The notes beneath the pieces were generated by a model, which ran no database searches, was not told where the DNA came from, and saw nothing but the letters and a program-made list of their open reading frames with translations. A DNA stretch of 64,000 nt from Methanobrevibacter cuticularis (GTDB taxonomy: Archaea; Methanobacteriota; Methanobacteria; Methanobacteriales; Methanobacteriaceae): the NCBI RefSeq assembly GCF_001639285.1, contig NZ_LWMW01000098.1:36535-100534 (forward strand), in the 5' to 3' direction. The position numbers were made by a program, and so were the translations under genes. This document shows positions 26,718 through 36,513 of the stretch, piece after piece; position 1 is the stretch's first letter, and each line of letters opens with the position of its first letter.

Positions 26718-29591
26718 ATGAAATTTAAAATGTTATGTGTTTTATTGTTATTTTTATTGACTTTAATTATGGCAGGGTCTGTTTCAGCTACAGAATATAA
26801 AGTAAATGTTGGAAATTCTACTACCGATATAGATAATATTATTAATACGATGAATCCGACAGATACTCTTTTTTTCGAAGATGGCGTTTATCAAAACAAA
26901 ACTGTCAGTATTAATAAAAACAATATTACTTTAACAGCCAATAGGGGGAAAGTACTTTTTAATGGTTCTGGAATATCTTATGAAGAAAGTGCTTTTAGTT
27001 TAAGTGGAAGTTATATTACTATTGAAAATATTAATATTAGTAATTATTATAATGGAATTTCAGTTTCTTCAGGACATAATACTATTAAAAACTGTGATTT
27101 GCAGTACAATGAAAATGGGATTAATGCAAGTGGGAATTTTAACACTATATTGAGCGTTATTAGCTCTAATAATAAAAACAATGGTATTCTGATAGTTGGA
27201 AGCGACAATATCGTTTCTGATTGTAGGATCTATGCTAACTATGATGGATTGTGGATTGTTGGTAATCGCAACAAAATTTCAAACATAAGTTCCTATGATA
27301 ATAAATATCTTTATGATACCACCTATGGAATTTTTATCTATGGAAATGATAATCTTATTTCTAATTTCACTTCTTATAATAATTCTATGGGAATATCTGT
27401 TGAAGGGAGTTATAATTCCCTTAGAAATGGGAACACATATTTTAATTCTGTAGGAATAAGTATTGAAGGTAATTACAATAATGTGACTTACTGTAATGGT
27501 AGTGATAATACTATGGATGGAATTATTATTGTTGGTAACTATAGTAACATTATTAACTCAATAGCCAGTAATAATTACTTTGGAATATTTATACTGGGGA
27601 GATATGGGAATATTACAGGTTGTACAGCTAATTATAATGGACAGTGGGGAATTCACACTGCAAGTGATGCAGATCCCATTTTAACAGGAGAAAATAATGT
27701 TTCCAATTCAATAGCTATAGGCAATAATTTTTATGGAATATTCTTAGAAGGTGGAAACGATTGTATCATTAACTCTACAGTAGCCTATGGAATGTTTGGA
27801 ATTTATATGTCAAAAGACAATAATAGAATTTATAATTCAAAAGTTTCCAATGCAAACTATGGTATTTTAATTGAGAGAGGGTCTTATTATAATATAACTG
27901 GAAATATTCTTCATGATAATTTAGTCGCATTTATTTTTGCTGAAATGGATTCTGTAAACAATGTTAATATTGATTTTAACCATATTTTTAACAATACACA
28001 GAATTTCGAGGTGGGTACATACTATAGTACCAGTAACATAATAGCTAACTATAACTGGTGGGGAGGAAATCCTCCTACTAATGAGTTTCAAAATGAAGTT
28101 TCAATTCAATATTATATTAAAGGCGTGACCCTTACTAATTCATCTAATGCCTATAGAGGGACTAATTTAACCTTGAATTATGGATTTGTTCTAAACGACA
28201 GTTCTGTAATAACTACATTACCTTCTTTTGTAGCTTACATAGTATATTTTGATAATATTATAAATTTAAATGGAAGTTCAAAAGGATACATTAATGTTAC
28301 TTTAAATTCTTCTAATAATGTATTTTATCTATTCTTTAATAATATTGAATTTACAAACTTTAGCTATGTAGAAATTCCTCGTAATGCTAACATATATGTT
28401 AATGATGCATCTACTACATTTGGAAATCAAGTTAATATAGAAGCTACTTTCATATATAATTATCATACACTCCTTTCAAATGAGAATTTAACTCTGAATA
28501 TTTATGGTTCAACATATTATGCCACAACAAATGCTTTAGGTATAGCTGTCTTTTACAACATACCTAGTCTAAATACCGGTTCATTCCAATTTACAATTAA
28601 TTATACAGGAACTTATTATGAAGTTTCCTCTGTAACAGGTAACTTGATAGTTAACCCTATTAACAACACTTTATCCCTTGAATTTCCAAATATTTCCTAT
28701 GTAAATGACAATATAACTATCAATATTAGCTTAAAAGAATCTAATAATCCTTTAGAAAATGTAGATTTACGGTTAGTCATTGATAATAAAGAGTACAATA
28801 TTAAAACAAATAATGAAGGAATAGCTATCCTTTACCACAAATTTAATAAAGAAGGCACCTTCGAAATAGTTGTTTATCTAAATGAAAATCAATATACTGA
28901 AAATAATTTAACAAAATACATTTACATATATAAAAAACCTTCATCAATATCTATGGATAATTATAATGGAATTTATAATAAAGTAATTTATTTAAAAGCA
29001 ACATTAACCCATAACAAACAGGGAGTTAAAGACCAATATATTGATTTTTATATTAATAATAAATACATTGGAACTGGAAAAACTAATGCATCAGGTATAG
29101 CAACTTTCAGCTATATTGTTAAATCAACTGGTAAAATCACAGTTAAAGCTATTCACAAAACTAACGACGAATATTTTAGTGATGTTAAACTTAGTTATTT
29201 AAATATTCCTAAATTATCAATTGTTAAATTAAAAAACACTCAAAAAATAATCATGCAAGGCACTGGCAAATCAAAAAAGAAAACTATTAAATTACAAACC
29301 ATAGTTTATAATTACGGTCCAGATAAAACCACCTTTAAAATATCCTATAAAATTCCAAAAAATTTGAAGGTGAAAAAGATTTTAACTTCGAAAAAACTAA
29401 ATAAAGCCACTTACAACAAAAAAATCAGAACTATCACATGGCAAATCAAAAATATGGGAATCATAAAAACTAAAAAGATTTCTATAAAAATATATTTAAA
29501 AGGAAATAAACAAGCAAAATATTCAATTAAACCAAAGGTTCAAAAAGTCAATGGTCTTAAAGTTGATTATAATAATGTTATATGTTCATAA
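26718..29591 (+). CDS. Adhesin-like surface protein 1 (beta-helix)
   Basis: 957 residues. There is a signal peptide at 1-25 (FLLTLIMAGSVSA). A long right-handed beta-helix follows at about 60-430, made of NosD-like repeats of the type NTIKNCDLQYNENGI and NYGILIERG. Ig-like domains run from about 460 to 800 (NNLTLNIYGSTYYATTNALG type). A lysine-rich C-terminal domain resembling DUF11 follows (about 830-950). There is no C-terminal membrane anchor, so attachment may be through the C-terminal domain to pseudomurein. The ATG has AGAAGGAA upstream. Such proteins are expanded in Methanobrevibacter and are thought to bind other cells or surfaces. Confidence 0.88.
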   Translation: MKFKMLCVLLLFLLTLIMAGSVSATEYKVNVGNSTTDIDNIINTMNPTDTLFFEDGVYQNKTVSINKNNITLTANRGKVLFNGSGISYEESAFSLSGSYITIENINISNYYNGISVSSGHNTIKNCDLQYNENGINASGNFNTILSVISSNNKNNGILIVGSDNIVSDCRIYANYDGLWIVGNRNKISNISSYDNKYLYDTTYGIFIYGNDNLISNFTSYNNSMGISVEGSYNSLRNGNTYFNSVGISIEGNYNNVTYCNGSDNTMDGIIIVGNYSNIINSIASNNYFGIFILGRYGNITGCTANYNGQWGIHTASDADPILTGENNVSNSIAIGNNFYGIFLEGGNDCIINSTVAYGMFGIYMSKDNNRIYNSKVSNANYGILIERGSYYNITGNILHDNLVAFIFAEMDSVNNVNIDFNHIFNNTQNFEVGTYYSTSNIIANYNWWGGNPPTNEFQNEVSIQYYIKGVTLTNSSNAYRGTNLTLNYGFVLNDSSVITTLPSFVAYIVYFDNIINLNGSSKGYINVTLNSSNNVFYLFFNNIEFTNFSYVEIPRNANIYVNDASTTFGNQVNIEATFIYNYHTLLSNENLTLNIYGSTYYATTNALGIAVFYNIPSLNTGSFQFTINYTGTYYEVSSVTGNLIVNPINNTLSLEFPNISYVNDNITINISLKESNNPLENVDLRLVIDNKEYNIKTNNEGIAILYHKFNKEGTFEIVVYLNENQYTENNLTKYIYIYKKPSSISMDNYNGIYNKVIYLKATLTHNKQGVKDQYIDFYINNKYIGTGKTNASGIATFSYIVKSTGKITVKAIHKTNDEYFSDVKLSYLNIPKLSIVKLKNTQKIIMQGTGKSKKKTIKLQTIVYNYGPDKTTFKISYKIPKNLKVKKILTSKKLNKATYNKKIRTITWQIKNMGIIKTKKISIKIYLKGNKQAKYSIKPKVQKVNGLKVDYNNVICS

Positions 29592-29655
29592 ATTATGACA
29601 ATGTTGATGAAAATAAAGGGCTAAATTTAGATCAACTTAGAAAGGAGTTGAAAGA

Positions 29656-30074
29656 ATGATAATAAATTTAAACAAAAAACAAACTGGTTTAGATTTTGTA
29701 AAAGAAATGGAAAAAACTTATGGAAGTATTGACCAATTAGAAAAAATGTTTAAAGAAACTAATAATATGGTTTGTTATGTTGATTTAAATGCTTGGAAAT
29801 ACCATTTGAACCATTTATATGAAGAAATAGAAAGGACCACCAGCATAGTAACTGATAAAATTAGTATTAGTGAAATGATCTTAATTTATTAAATACCATC
29901 AAAAAAGAAAAACCTGAAAACATAAGAGAGTTAGCAAGATTAGCTAATAAAGATGTTAGCACAGTACATAATAAAGTTAAAAATTTGTAAAAAGAAGGAT
30001 TAATTGAGCTAGTTAAAGGTGCTAATAGTAAAATGCCAGTTTTAAATTACGATGAGATTTCAATAGCTATTTAA
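29656..30074 (+). pseudogene. HTH regulator, frameshifted and interrupted
   Basis: The intact start encodes MIINLNKKQTGLDFVKEMEK through TDKISISEMI, followed by a stop at 29,892. A frameshift there restores LNTIKKEKPENIRELARLAN and DVSTVHNKVKNL, a helix-turn-helix of the MarR/ArsR-like type common in archaeal regulators. Then come an in-frame TAA and KEGLIELVKGANSKMPVLNY. Two lesions make it nonfunctional. GAAAGGAG supports the original start. It follows adhesin 1 by 64 bp and may once have been part of a toxin-antitoxin or regulatory unit. Confidence 0.65.
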
Positions 30075-30114
30075 AACAGTGTTTTTTGGAAACTCTCATA
30101 TAATCTTCCTATAC

Positions 30115-30273
30115 TCATACTCCTACTAATAATTTTAAGAAGCTTTGAATTATAAAGATTTTTTTACTTTCTTCAATGCCTTCCCATATTATCTGTAAAG
30201 TTTTAGTATTCTTTTTAGATAATTTTTTTAGGAATTTGTCAACTTCTGGCATTAATCTGATTTTAAAGTCCAT
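30115..30273 (-). pseudogene. Truncated RelE/ParE-family toxin
   Basis: 52 residues: MDFKIRLMPEVDKFLKKLSK, then KNTKTLQIIWEGIEESKK and a short unrelated hydrophobic tail. The start matches RelE toxins such as the one at 55,164 (KIKVYPQVDKFLKRLSKKD). The second half, with the GDYRI(I/V)Y catalytic core, is gone. Its ATG overlaps the end of the antitoxin gene in another frame, the normal layout of such pairs. Confidence 0.65.
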
Positions 30274-30496
30274 ATCTTTTGGCAAGAGTTTCAATGTCTC
30301 CTACAATTCCTTTACCTTCCCGAGCTTCTTTAGTTAAAATATCAAGTTCTTTAAATAACTCGTATTCTTCTTGTTTTGTATATTCAATACCCTTCTTTAT
30401 TATTTGATTCAACATTTGACTTTCATCAAGGTTTCTTTCTGCAGCTATTTTATTAATATCTTTAAGTAAGCTGTTTGGGATGTTTACAACTACCAT
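30263..30496 (-). CDS. RHH antitoxin, orphaned
   Basis: 77 residues. It starts MVVVNIPNSLLKDINKIAAE, with the pattern of a ribbon-helix-helix DNA-binding antitoxin. A helical linker follows and the end IETLAKRYGL should bind the toxin. Its partner toxin gene overlaps its 3' end but is truncated, so this antitoxin now has no functional toxin in cis. It may still repress its own promoter or neutralise related toxins at 55 and 56 kb. A ribosome site is not obvious. Confidence 0.7.
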   Translation of the reverse strand: MVVVNIPNSLLKDINKIAAERNLDESQMLNQIIKKGIEYTKQEEYELFKELDILTKEAREGKGIVGDIETLAKRYGL

Positions 30497-30594
30497 TTTG
30501 TCCTTCCATATTATCTTTTTTACTAATTAGTTATTAGCTTTCAAAATATTTAAATTTAGTTAAATTTGTAAAATTATTTTTTTAATATATTCTT

Positions 30595-30800
30595 TATATA
30601 TTTTTTAATATATTTTTTTATAGAAAAGTTTAAGTTCTTTTATTTAGATAGTATAGCTTTATTTTTCTTTATTTTCTTTATATTTTTTTTTTTTTTTTTT
30701 TTTTTAAAACGTGAGAGCATTTTAGAATGTATTTTTGTTTATATAGAGTTTTGTGAGCCTTTTGTTTTTGAGTTAAGTTTATATAGTGATTGCTCTCTAA
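30595..30800 (+). promoter_or_regulatory. Conserved adhesin upstream block, copy B
   Basis: Homologous to copy A (26,210-26,390). It includes a run of more than 20 T near 30,683-30,705 and two TTTATATAG boxes (about 30,738 and 30,778), the second about 80 bp before the adhesin 2 start. The T run may vary in length. Confidence 0.6.
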
Positions 30801-30867
30801 TATATTATCATGTTTTATAAAATTATTTTTTTGATTTTTATAAATTAATCATGGAGGATTGTTAAAT

Positions 30868-32583
30868 ATGGGTTTATTAAAATTTAAGGATCTATCATCG
30901 ATATTTTTAATAGTGTTGATGTTGGTAATAGCTATTGGAGCTATAGTTTCAGTTAACTCTGTTGATGCAGTAGCTATCAGTAATGATACTACTATTAAAG
31001 AGGGTATTGATAGTACAGCTAATGGTGGGACATTAGAGCTTGGTGTTGGGACTTGGAAAGGTTCTATTGATGGAAATCGAAATAATACGATAGATAAGAA
31101 TTTGACTATTAAAGGTCAAGGTCGTGATAAGACAGTTATTGACTTGGAAAAGCAAGGATATGCTTTTAATGTGAATTCTGGTATTAAATTAACATTGGTG
31201 AATTTAACTATAAAAAATGCTGGTAAGTATAAATATTCTGGTTATGATCTTGTCGATGGGGAATCTAATCCAGTTACTAATCATGGTACTTTGATTATTT
31301 CTGGTTCTTCTTTCACTGGTAATATTGCTGATCACAAGGGAGTTATTAGTAATTTTGGTGTTTGTACTATTTCTAGTTCTTCTTTCACTAGTCATGAGGG
31401 TATTAGATTAAATGTTATTGTTAATTCTGGTACTTTGATTATTTCTGGTTCTTCTTTTACTGGTAATAATGGTTGGGATGGAATTATTAGTAATTCTGGT
31501 TCTTGTACTATTTCTGGTTCTTCTTTTAGTAATAATGGTAGGGATGGAGTTATTAGTAATTCTGGTTCTTGTACTATTTCTGGTTCTTCTTTTAGTAATA
31601 ATGGTATGTATAGAATTATTAGTAATTATGGTGTTTGTACTATTTCTGGTTCTTCTTTTAGTAATAATGGTAATGTTATTAATAATTTAGATGATGGTAC
31701 TTGCATTGTTAAAAATAGTAAGATAAATAGTGTGAGTCTATCCTTTGATAAGAATTCTCAAGTGTTTAATAATGTTATCGTCGCTGCTATATCATCATCT
31801 GGAGCTAAATTTGATAATAATACTATAACATTGAAAGGATGGTTTTCTGCGGGAAATAGTAATATTACTAATAACAAAATATATTGTAATGGTAATACAG
31901 TAGCACTTGGTACTTCTATTGTTAGTGGGAATACTATTTCAGGTGGTTCGCCAGGTATTAGTATAAGGGGTTCTAATAATCAAATAATAAATAATAAAAT
32001 AATAAATTGTACAAATGGAATAGAAATAGGTGGAACTACTAATTATATTGGTTCTAAAAAAATAAAAATTCTATATTCTAATAATATTATTAAAAACAAT
32101 AGAATAATAAATAGTGTTGGGAAGGGAGTGGCTCCATTTAATATGGGTTATGGAATCTTTATTAATGCTGTTGTTAAAAATACAAAGGTGATTAATAATT
32201 ATTTTGAAAATAATCAATTTGCTGCTTATCGTGACTTAGGTAAAAATAATAAATTTAGTAAAAACCATTATAAGAATAATGGTCTTAGAAATAGGCTTAA
32301 AATAGTTAGTATAAAAAAGGTTAAAATAAGCTCAAGCAGATATTATTATAATGTTAAAGTTAAAAATTATGGCAAATATCATGCTTCAGGAACTATAAAT
32401 GTTTATGTTGGAGATAAATTAATTGCTGAGTCTGGTTTTTTTCGCCCTCTAATAAAAGGAAAAACAATATATTTCCGAACCGGATGGATGAAAGCATCTT
32501 ATGCTAAAAAATATGCTAAAAGTATTAAAACATTTAAAATAAACGAAGGTACTGAGTTGTATAGCTATAAAAAGAAAAGATAA
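30868..32583 (+). CDS. Adhesin-like surface protein 2 (beta-helix)
   Basis: 571 residues from ATG 30868, ten bases after GGAGG. An in-frame TTG at 30859 is too close to that site. Signal peptide at about 10-35 (VLMLVIAIGAIVSVNSVDA). The beta-helix contains tandem units TISGSSFSNNG plus IISNSGS (about 145-265) encoded by nearly identical 60-bp DNA repeats at 31,424-31,680, then pectate-lyase-like NNKIINCTNGIEIGG rungs. The C-terminal 100 residues are Lys/Tyr-rich (YYYNVKVKNYGKYHASG) and may bind the cell wall. There is no membrane anchor. It is transcribed from the conserved upstream block. Confidence 0.86.
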   Translation: MGLLKFKDLSSIFLIVLMLVIAIGAIVSVNSVDAVAISNDTTIKEGIDSTANGGTLELGVGTWKGSIDGNRNNTIDKNLTIKGQGRDKTVIDLEKQGYAFNVNSGIKLTLVNLTIKNAGKYKYSGYDLVDGESNPVTNHGTLIISGSSFTGNIADHKGVISNFGVCTISSSSFTSHEGIRLNVIVNSGTLIISGSSFTGNNGWDGIISNSGSCTISGSSFSNNGRDGVISNSGSCTISGSSFSNNGMYRIISNYGVCTISGSSFSNNGNVINNLDDGTCIVKNSKINSVSLSFDKNSQVFNNVIVAAISSSGAKFDNNTITLKGWFSAGNSNITNNKIYCNGNTVALGTSIVSGNTISGGSPGISIRGSNNQIINNKIINCTNGIEIGGTTNYIGSKKIKILYSNNIIKNNRIINSVGKGVAPFNMGYGIFINAVVKNTKVINNYFENNQFAAYRDLGKNNKFSKNHYKNNGLRNRLKIVSIKKVKISSSRYYYNVKVKNYGKYHASGTINVYVGDKLIAESGFFRPLIKGKTIYFRTGWMKASYAKKYAKSIKTFKINEGTELYSYKKKR

Positions 32584-33342
32584 ATAACTTTATCTTTTTT
32601 CCTCTTTTTTATTCTTTTTATCTTTTTTCTTTTTAATTGTCAGCTATTTAATTATTTTTGTATTTATTCAATATATTTTATTTTTATTATTCTATTTTTA
32701 TTTTATAATTTGGCGAGGAAATATATTCTCTACGATTATCCCATATTTTTACATTTTTAAACTTATCATTATAATAAAAATCAGAATCAATTCTCTTGAT
32801 TATTTAGTATAATTAAGATTTAGTAAAGATTAGTAAACATTACTTTTTCAAAAATAATAATTACAATATATTATATAAATTTATAATTCATGAAAAATAA
32901 ACATATTAATTGAAATTGGAGCATATTTTATCATGTTCTGGCTTTGTCCTTCTTATATGATTATGAAAGGTAAGCTGATGAGCATTGCAACTCCTTATAA
33001 TACTTTATCTAATCAGAGGGAGTAAATAGCTACAATATAATAAGTTATTGTAATTATCACTTCCAACTTTTTAGTGAAAGCAAGTGTTTAGTTACTAAAA
33101 CGGCGAAAAAATAGTGTACATCTCTGTTTTCCCATTTACTACATGATATGATTATGCAGTTATTCGAAAAGTCTATTAGCTATATTTAATGAAAAATAAA
33201 TGGAATTAAATAAAACAAGAATAATTTAAATAAAAAAATTTATTAATTACAAACTCCTTATATTATAATATAAAAATATATTTAATATGATTAGGAAAAT
33301 CAGGAAAAAATCATTTAAATGAAAATATAATTAAAGATTAGA
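32584..33342. other. 759-bp spacer without a convincing gene
   Basis: Starts with a T-rich stretch that may terminate adhesin 2. A less AT-rich patch near 32,930-33,150 could be decayed coding sequence, but no frame reads as a known protein. The VapBC promoter should lie near the right end. Confidence 0.45.
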
Positions 33343-33351
33343 GTGATTATT

Positions 33352-33594
33352 ATGTACAAAATCAAAGGAACTTATGATGGAAAAAATTTTAACTTTGAAG
33401 ATCCACTACCTAAAGGAAATTTTAATGTAGAACTGAGACTTAGTAAAGAAAAAGGAAAAATAGATAAACACAAAATTAATAAAATTCTTGAATTCTCTGG
33501 TATTTGGAGTGACCTTGATACAGAGATATTTGATGATATTATAGAAAAAAGAAAGGACTTCTCCAAAGGCAGGGAAGAGTATGATATTTCTTGA
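33352..33594 (+). CDS. vapB: VapB-type antitoxin
   Basis: 80 residues from ATG 33352; an in-frame GTG at 33343 adds three residues and overlaps the GTGATT ribosome site. It begins MYKIKGTYDGKNFNFEDPLP, a beta-strand-rich DNA-binding segment. The tail LEFSGIWSDLDTEIFDDIIE and KRKDFSKGR is typical of archaeal VapB proteins that wrap their toxin. The last 14 bases overlap the start of vapC, as expected for a coupled pair. It is probably autoregulated with VapC. Confidence 0.8.
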   Translation: MYKIKGTYDGKNFNFEDPLPKGNFNVELRLSKEKGKIDKHKINKILEFSGIWSDLDTEIFDDIIEKRKDFSKGREEYDIS

Positions 33595-33976
33595 TACTGA
33601 TATTCTCATAAATTATTTTAAAGGAAACAAAAATATTCAATCTGCTCTTTTAAAGCATCTACAAAATGGAGAGGATATTTGCACCACCACATTAAATGTT
33701 TATGAAATAGTAAAAGGCTTTAAGTATATTGGTAGTGAAAAAAAGATAAAAAAACTTGAAACTTTTTTAAATGAGATAGAAGTCTTCAATTTAAATAATC
33801 AAAGCATGGTAGAAGCTGCTGAAATTTTTACAAACTTAAAAAAAGCAGGAAAAACTATTGGTGATATGGATATTCTAATAGCTACAATAGTTATGCAAAA
33901 TAATGGAATTTTGGTTTCAAATAATACAAGACACTTTAAAAACATTCAAGAATTACAATTAACAAATTGGATGTAA
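33581..33976 (+). CDS. vapC: VapC toxin, PIN-domain RNase
   Basis: 131 residues, full length. PIN acidic residues are in place: LDTDILINYF (Asp5), NVYEIVKGF (Glu about 42), TIGDMDILIAT (Asp about 100) and SNNTRHF, the last acidic position being Asn-rich. PIN toxins cut specific RNAs, often initiator tRNA or rRNA, when the antitoxin is degraded. The gene overlaps vapB by 14 bp. The pair is intact, unlike the RelE pair at 30 kb and the PIN remnant at 11.1 kb. Confidence 0.88.
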   Translation: MIFLDTDILINYFKGNKNIQSALLKHLQNGEDICTTTLNVYEIVKGFKYIGSEKKIKKLETFLNEIEVFNLNNQSMVEAAEIFTNLKKAGKTIGDMDILIATIVMQNNGILVSNNTRHFKNIQELQLTNWM

Positions 33977-34110
33977 AATATAATGGTGTTTATCATTTCC
34001 TAACTTATTCATTATAAATAAGCACTTTTAACTCTTATTAATTATTTTTTATTTTAATTATTTCCATTCTACAGCTTCATAACCTTTTTTATTTCTTTTT
34101 TTATTAATTT

Positions 34111-34219
34111 TGAGGGTCGGCCAAAAATAGCTTTTTTCAAAAAAAAGTTTCTTCTTTTGCTAAACAAAGGATTCTCCTAAGATTTTGACAAACTGATATG
34201 GAATTTTGGCTGACCCTCA
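34111..34219. mobile_element. MITE-like element, TGAGGGTCRGCCAAAA ends
   Basis: 109 bp. Left TGAGGGTCGGCCAAAA; the right end in reverse is TGAGGGTCAGCCAAAA, so 15 of 16 bases match. TTT flanks both sides. The interior is noncoding and contains an inverted AAAAAAGTTTCTTC tract. Bases 33,977-34,110 and 34,366-34,626 are otherwise empty. Confidence 0.75.
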
Positions 34220-34284
34220 TTTTTTTTTTAAATATTTATTATTAAAATTTAAGATATTATATTATTATATTTTATATATAATAT

Positions 34285-34365
34285 TTTGATATATTTTTTA
34301 TAGGAGAATTTAAGTTCTTTTATTTAGACAGTATAGCTTTATTTTTCTTTATTTTCCTTTTTTTT
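34285..34365 (+). promoter_or_regulatory. Partial adhesin upstream block, copy C
   Basis: Matches the first half of blocks A and B (ATAGGAGAATTTAAGTTC, TTTAGACAGTATAGC, then a T-rich run). The TATA-box half is missing, so it is a remnant. No adhesin gene follows. Confidence 0.5.
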
Positions 34366-34626
34366 AATTATCAATTATTTTGATTATTTTTAGAACATTG
34401 CTTTATGAAGATTCTGTGTCTGGATGGATCTCCTACTATTTGTACTCAACAGTTATCAAATTAGATTTAATAGATATATGTATTAAAATAGTAAAAATAT
34501 AGAGAATTATATTAACCAATGCTATTTTTTAAATATTATTTTTCATTTGCTCTAATCATATCTATAAATAACATTATGAAAAAATAATAAACAAGAAACA
34601 AACAAAATAAAAACAAGTGATTATAA

Positions 34627-34833
34627 ATGGAAAATGAAAATCAAATCAAACTTTTTGAAAATCGTGAAATACGGACTCATTGGGATGATGAGAAAGAAGA
34701 ATGGTTTTTTTCGGTTATTGATGTTGTAGGAGTATTAAGTGAAAGCAAAAACCCTAGAAAATACTGGAGTGTTTTAAAATCCAGACTAAAGAAAGGAGTT
34801 ATAAAAAAACTCGCTAATTATCTGTTAATTTAG
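34627..34833 (+). pseudogene. DinD-like/BRO-N protein, N-terminal fragment
   Basis: 68 residues. KLFENREIRTHWDDEKEEWF, SVIDVVGVLSESKNPRKYW and VLKSRLKK form the start of the BRO-N domain found in DNA-damage-inducible DinD-like proteins and phage antirepressors. The homology ends at about 34,796, after which the frame is random and stops. The matching remainder, starting EGSQL, is 2.7 kb downstream at 37,486. The ATG follows AAGTGATTATAA. The gene was therefore split by the DNA that now lies between. Confidence 0.75.
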
Positions 34834-35010
34834 ATATACTTTTTTATTAAAAAGTATTATTAATTTTTTTGAATATAATATATAGATTGAGGTTTATGAT
34901 TATATTCTAATTCTAATATTATTAATATTCTGCTTAATTTAAACAAATGAGTGTTTAATAATAGAGTTTTATATAAAAACTTAAATAATGCAATTTCTAA
35001 ATACTATATT

Positions 35011-36513
35011 ATGATAACTAGGATTTTATTAGACACAAATATAATAATCTATAGAGAGGATAATAAACTAATAGATGAAAAGCTTCAACAGCTATTAAAA
35101 ACTATTAACACTCCTGAGTATCATTTGTTAATACATCCATTAGCTATTAAAGAAATTAAAGGAGATAAAGTTGTAGATAGGAGAGAAATCATGCTTTCTA
35201 AACTCAATAGCTATGATGAAATTAAGAATTATCCTAATTTTGATAAAGATAATGATTTTAAATATATAGTTAAACCTAAAGATAACTCTCATGACTATGT
35301 GGACAATTGTTTAATATATGCTATTTTAAAGGATGAGGCTAGTTTCTTAATAACAGAAGATGAAGGAATACATAAAAAAGCATCAAAGCTCAATAATTTA
35401 GAAGAAAATTTTAGTGATAGAATATTTACAATATCAGAAGCTTTAGAAAATTTCAGTATAAACTTACCTGTTTTGCCATATACTATAAAGTATACAACAG
35501 TGAATTATTTAGACCTTGAAGACCCTATATTTGATACTTTAAAAGCAGATTATCCTGAATTCAATAAATGGTTTGAATCAATTAGCCGTAAAAGAAGAGA
35601 ATGTTTAGTTTACGAAGAAAATGGAAAGAGTATTGGGGCTTTGTTAATATATAAAGAAGAAACAGAATCTATTGACCTTTTAGATAGAACTCTACCCCCT
35701 AAAGACAGGATGAAAATAGCGACTCTTGTTGTCACGAGCACTGGCTATAAAATTGGTGAGTTCTTCTTAAGCTGGATTCTAAAATATTCATTAGATAAAA
35801 ACATTAAAGAAATATATCTAACCCACTTTATAAAACCTGATGATCCTTTAGTATATTTAATCGAAGAGTATGGTTTTAACCATGCTGGAGATAATTCAAG
35901 AGGTGAAGCGATTTATATAAAAGTCATTGATGAAAAAGAAGTTAAAAATTCTATAAATGAATTGATAGGTGAAAAATCACCTTTAGATTTAGCTAAAAAT
36001 TTTTATCCTGAGTTTTATGATGGTGAAAAAGTAAATAAATATATAGTTCCAATTAAACCAGAATTTCACGAAAAATTATTTTTACAGAAAAAAGAGCAGA
36101 AAAAGTTATATGAATTTTTTCAAAACTTAGAATATTATCCTATTTCAGCTAATACTATTAAAAAAGCATATATTTCAGGTTCTAATGTAAATTTAAAATC
36201 TGGAGATATTTTATTATTTTATGAATCTGATAAAAAAGGAATAGGAGATATTGGAATCGTAGAAAGTTTTTATAAAAATCTTAACTTTGATGAGATTAAT
36301 AAAACAATAGGTAAACGTTCTGTATATTCAAATGATGAGTTAAATGATTTTGATAAGAAGAATAATTCAATAATATTGTTTATCTATAGTAAAAAAATTA
36401 AAAAAGTACCTTTTGAAGAATTAATAGAAAATAAAATTTTAAATGGACCTCCACAATCTATTCAAAGTTTATCTCATGAAAAATACTTGAAATTAAAAAA
36501 ATTAGTGATGTAA
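35011..36513 (+). CDS. PIN-GNAT-EVE/PUA-like fusion protein
   Basis: 500 residues from ATG 35011; upstream in-frame codons to 34,951 lack a ribosome site. Residues 1-150 form a PIN domain with acidic positions D8, E48, D98 and D117 (LLDTNIII, DYVDNCLIY, ITEDEG). Residues about 165-310 are GNAT-like, with STGYKIGEFFLSWIL and LIEEYGFNHAG. Residues 345-500 look like an EVE/PUA-type RNA-binding domain (LKSGDILLFYES, GIVESFY, GPPQSIQSLS). The combination suggests an RNA-targeting toxin or modifier. The next gene begins directly after its stop, so they are coupled. The two-gene unit lies inside the split DinD-like locus. Confidence 0.8.
   Translation: MITRILLDTNIIIYREDNKLIDEKLQQLLKTINTPEYHLLIHPLAIKEIKGDKVVDRREIMLSKLNSYDEIKNYPNFDKDNDFKYIVKPKDNSHDYVDNCLIYAILKDEASFLITEDEGIHKKASKLNNLEENFSDRIFTISEALENFSINLPVLPYTIKYTTVNYLDLEDPIFDTLKADYPEFNKWFESISRKRRECLVYEENGKSIGALLIYKEETESIDLLDRTLPPKDRMKIATLVVTSTGYKIGEFFLSWILKYSLDKNIKEIYLTHFIKPDDPLVYLIEEYGFNHAGDNSRGEAIYIKVIDEKEVKNSINELIGEKSPLDLAKNFYPEFYDGEKVNKYIVPIKPEFHEKLFLQKKEQKKLYEFFQNLEYYPISANTIKKAYISGSNVNLKSGDILLFYESDKKGIGDIGIVESFYKNLNFDEINKTIGKRSVYSNDELNDFDKKNNSIILFIYSKKIKKVPFEELIENKILNGPPQSIQSLSHEKYLKLKKLVM

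Noticed and set aside
31424..31680. Regular 60-bp repeats in adhesin 2 considered as a CRISPR array
   Set aside because: The units are contiguous with no unique spacers and stay in the adhesin frame (TISGSSFSNNG), so they are protein repeats.
32930..33150. Less AT-rich patch between adhesin 2 and vapB considered as an RNA gene or remnant
   Set aside because: No tRNA or other fold that I could build, and no frame resembling a known protein; left as unassigned spacer.
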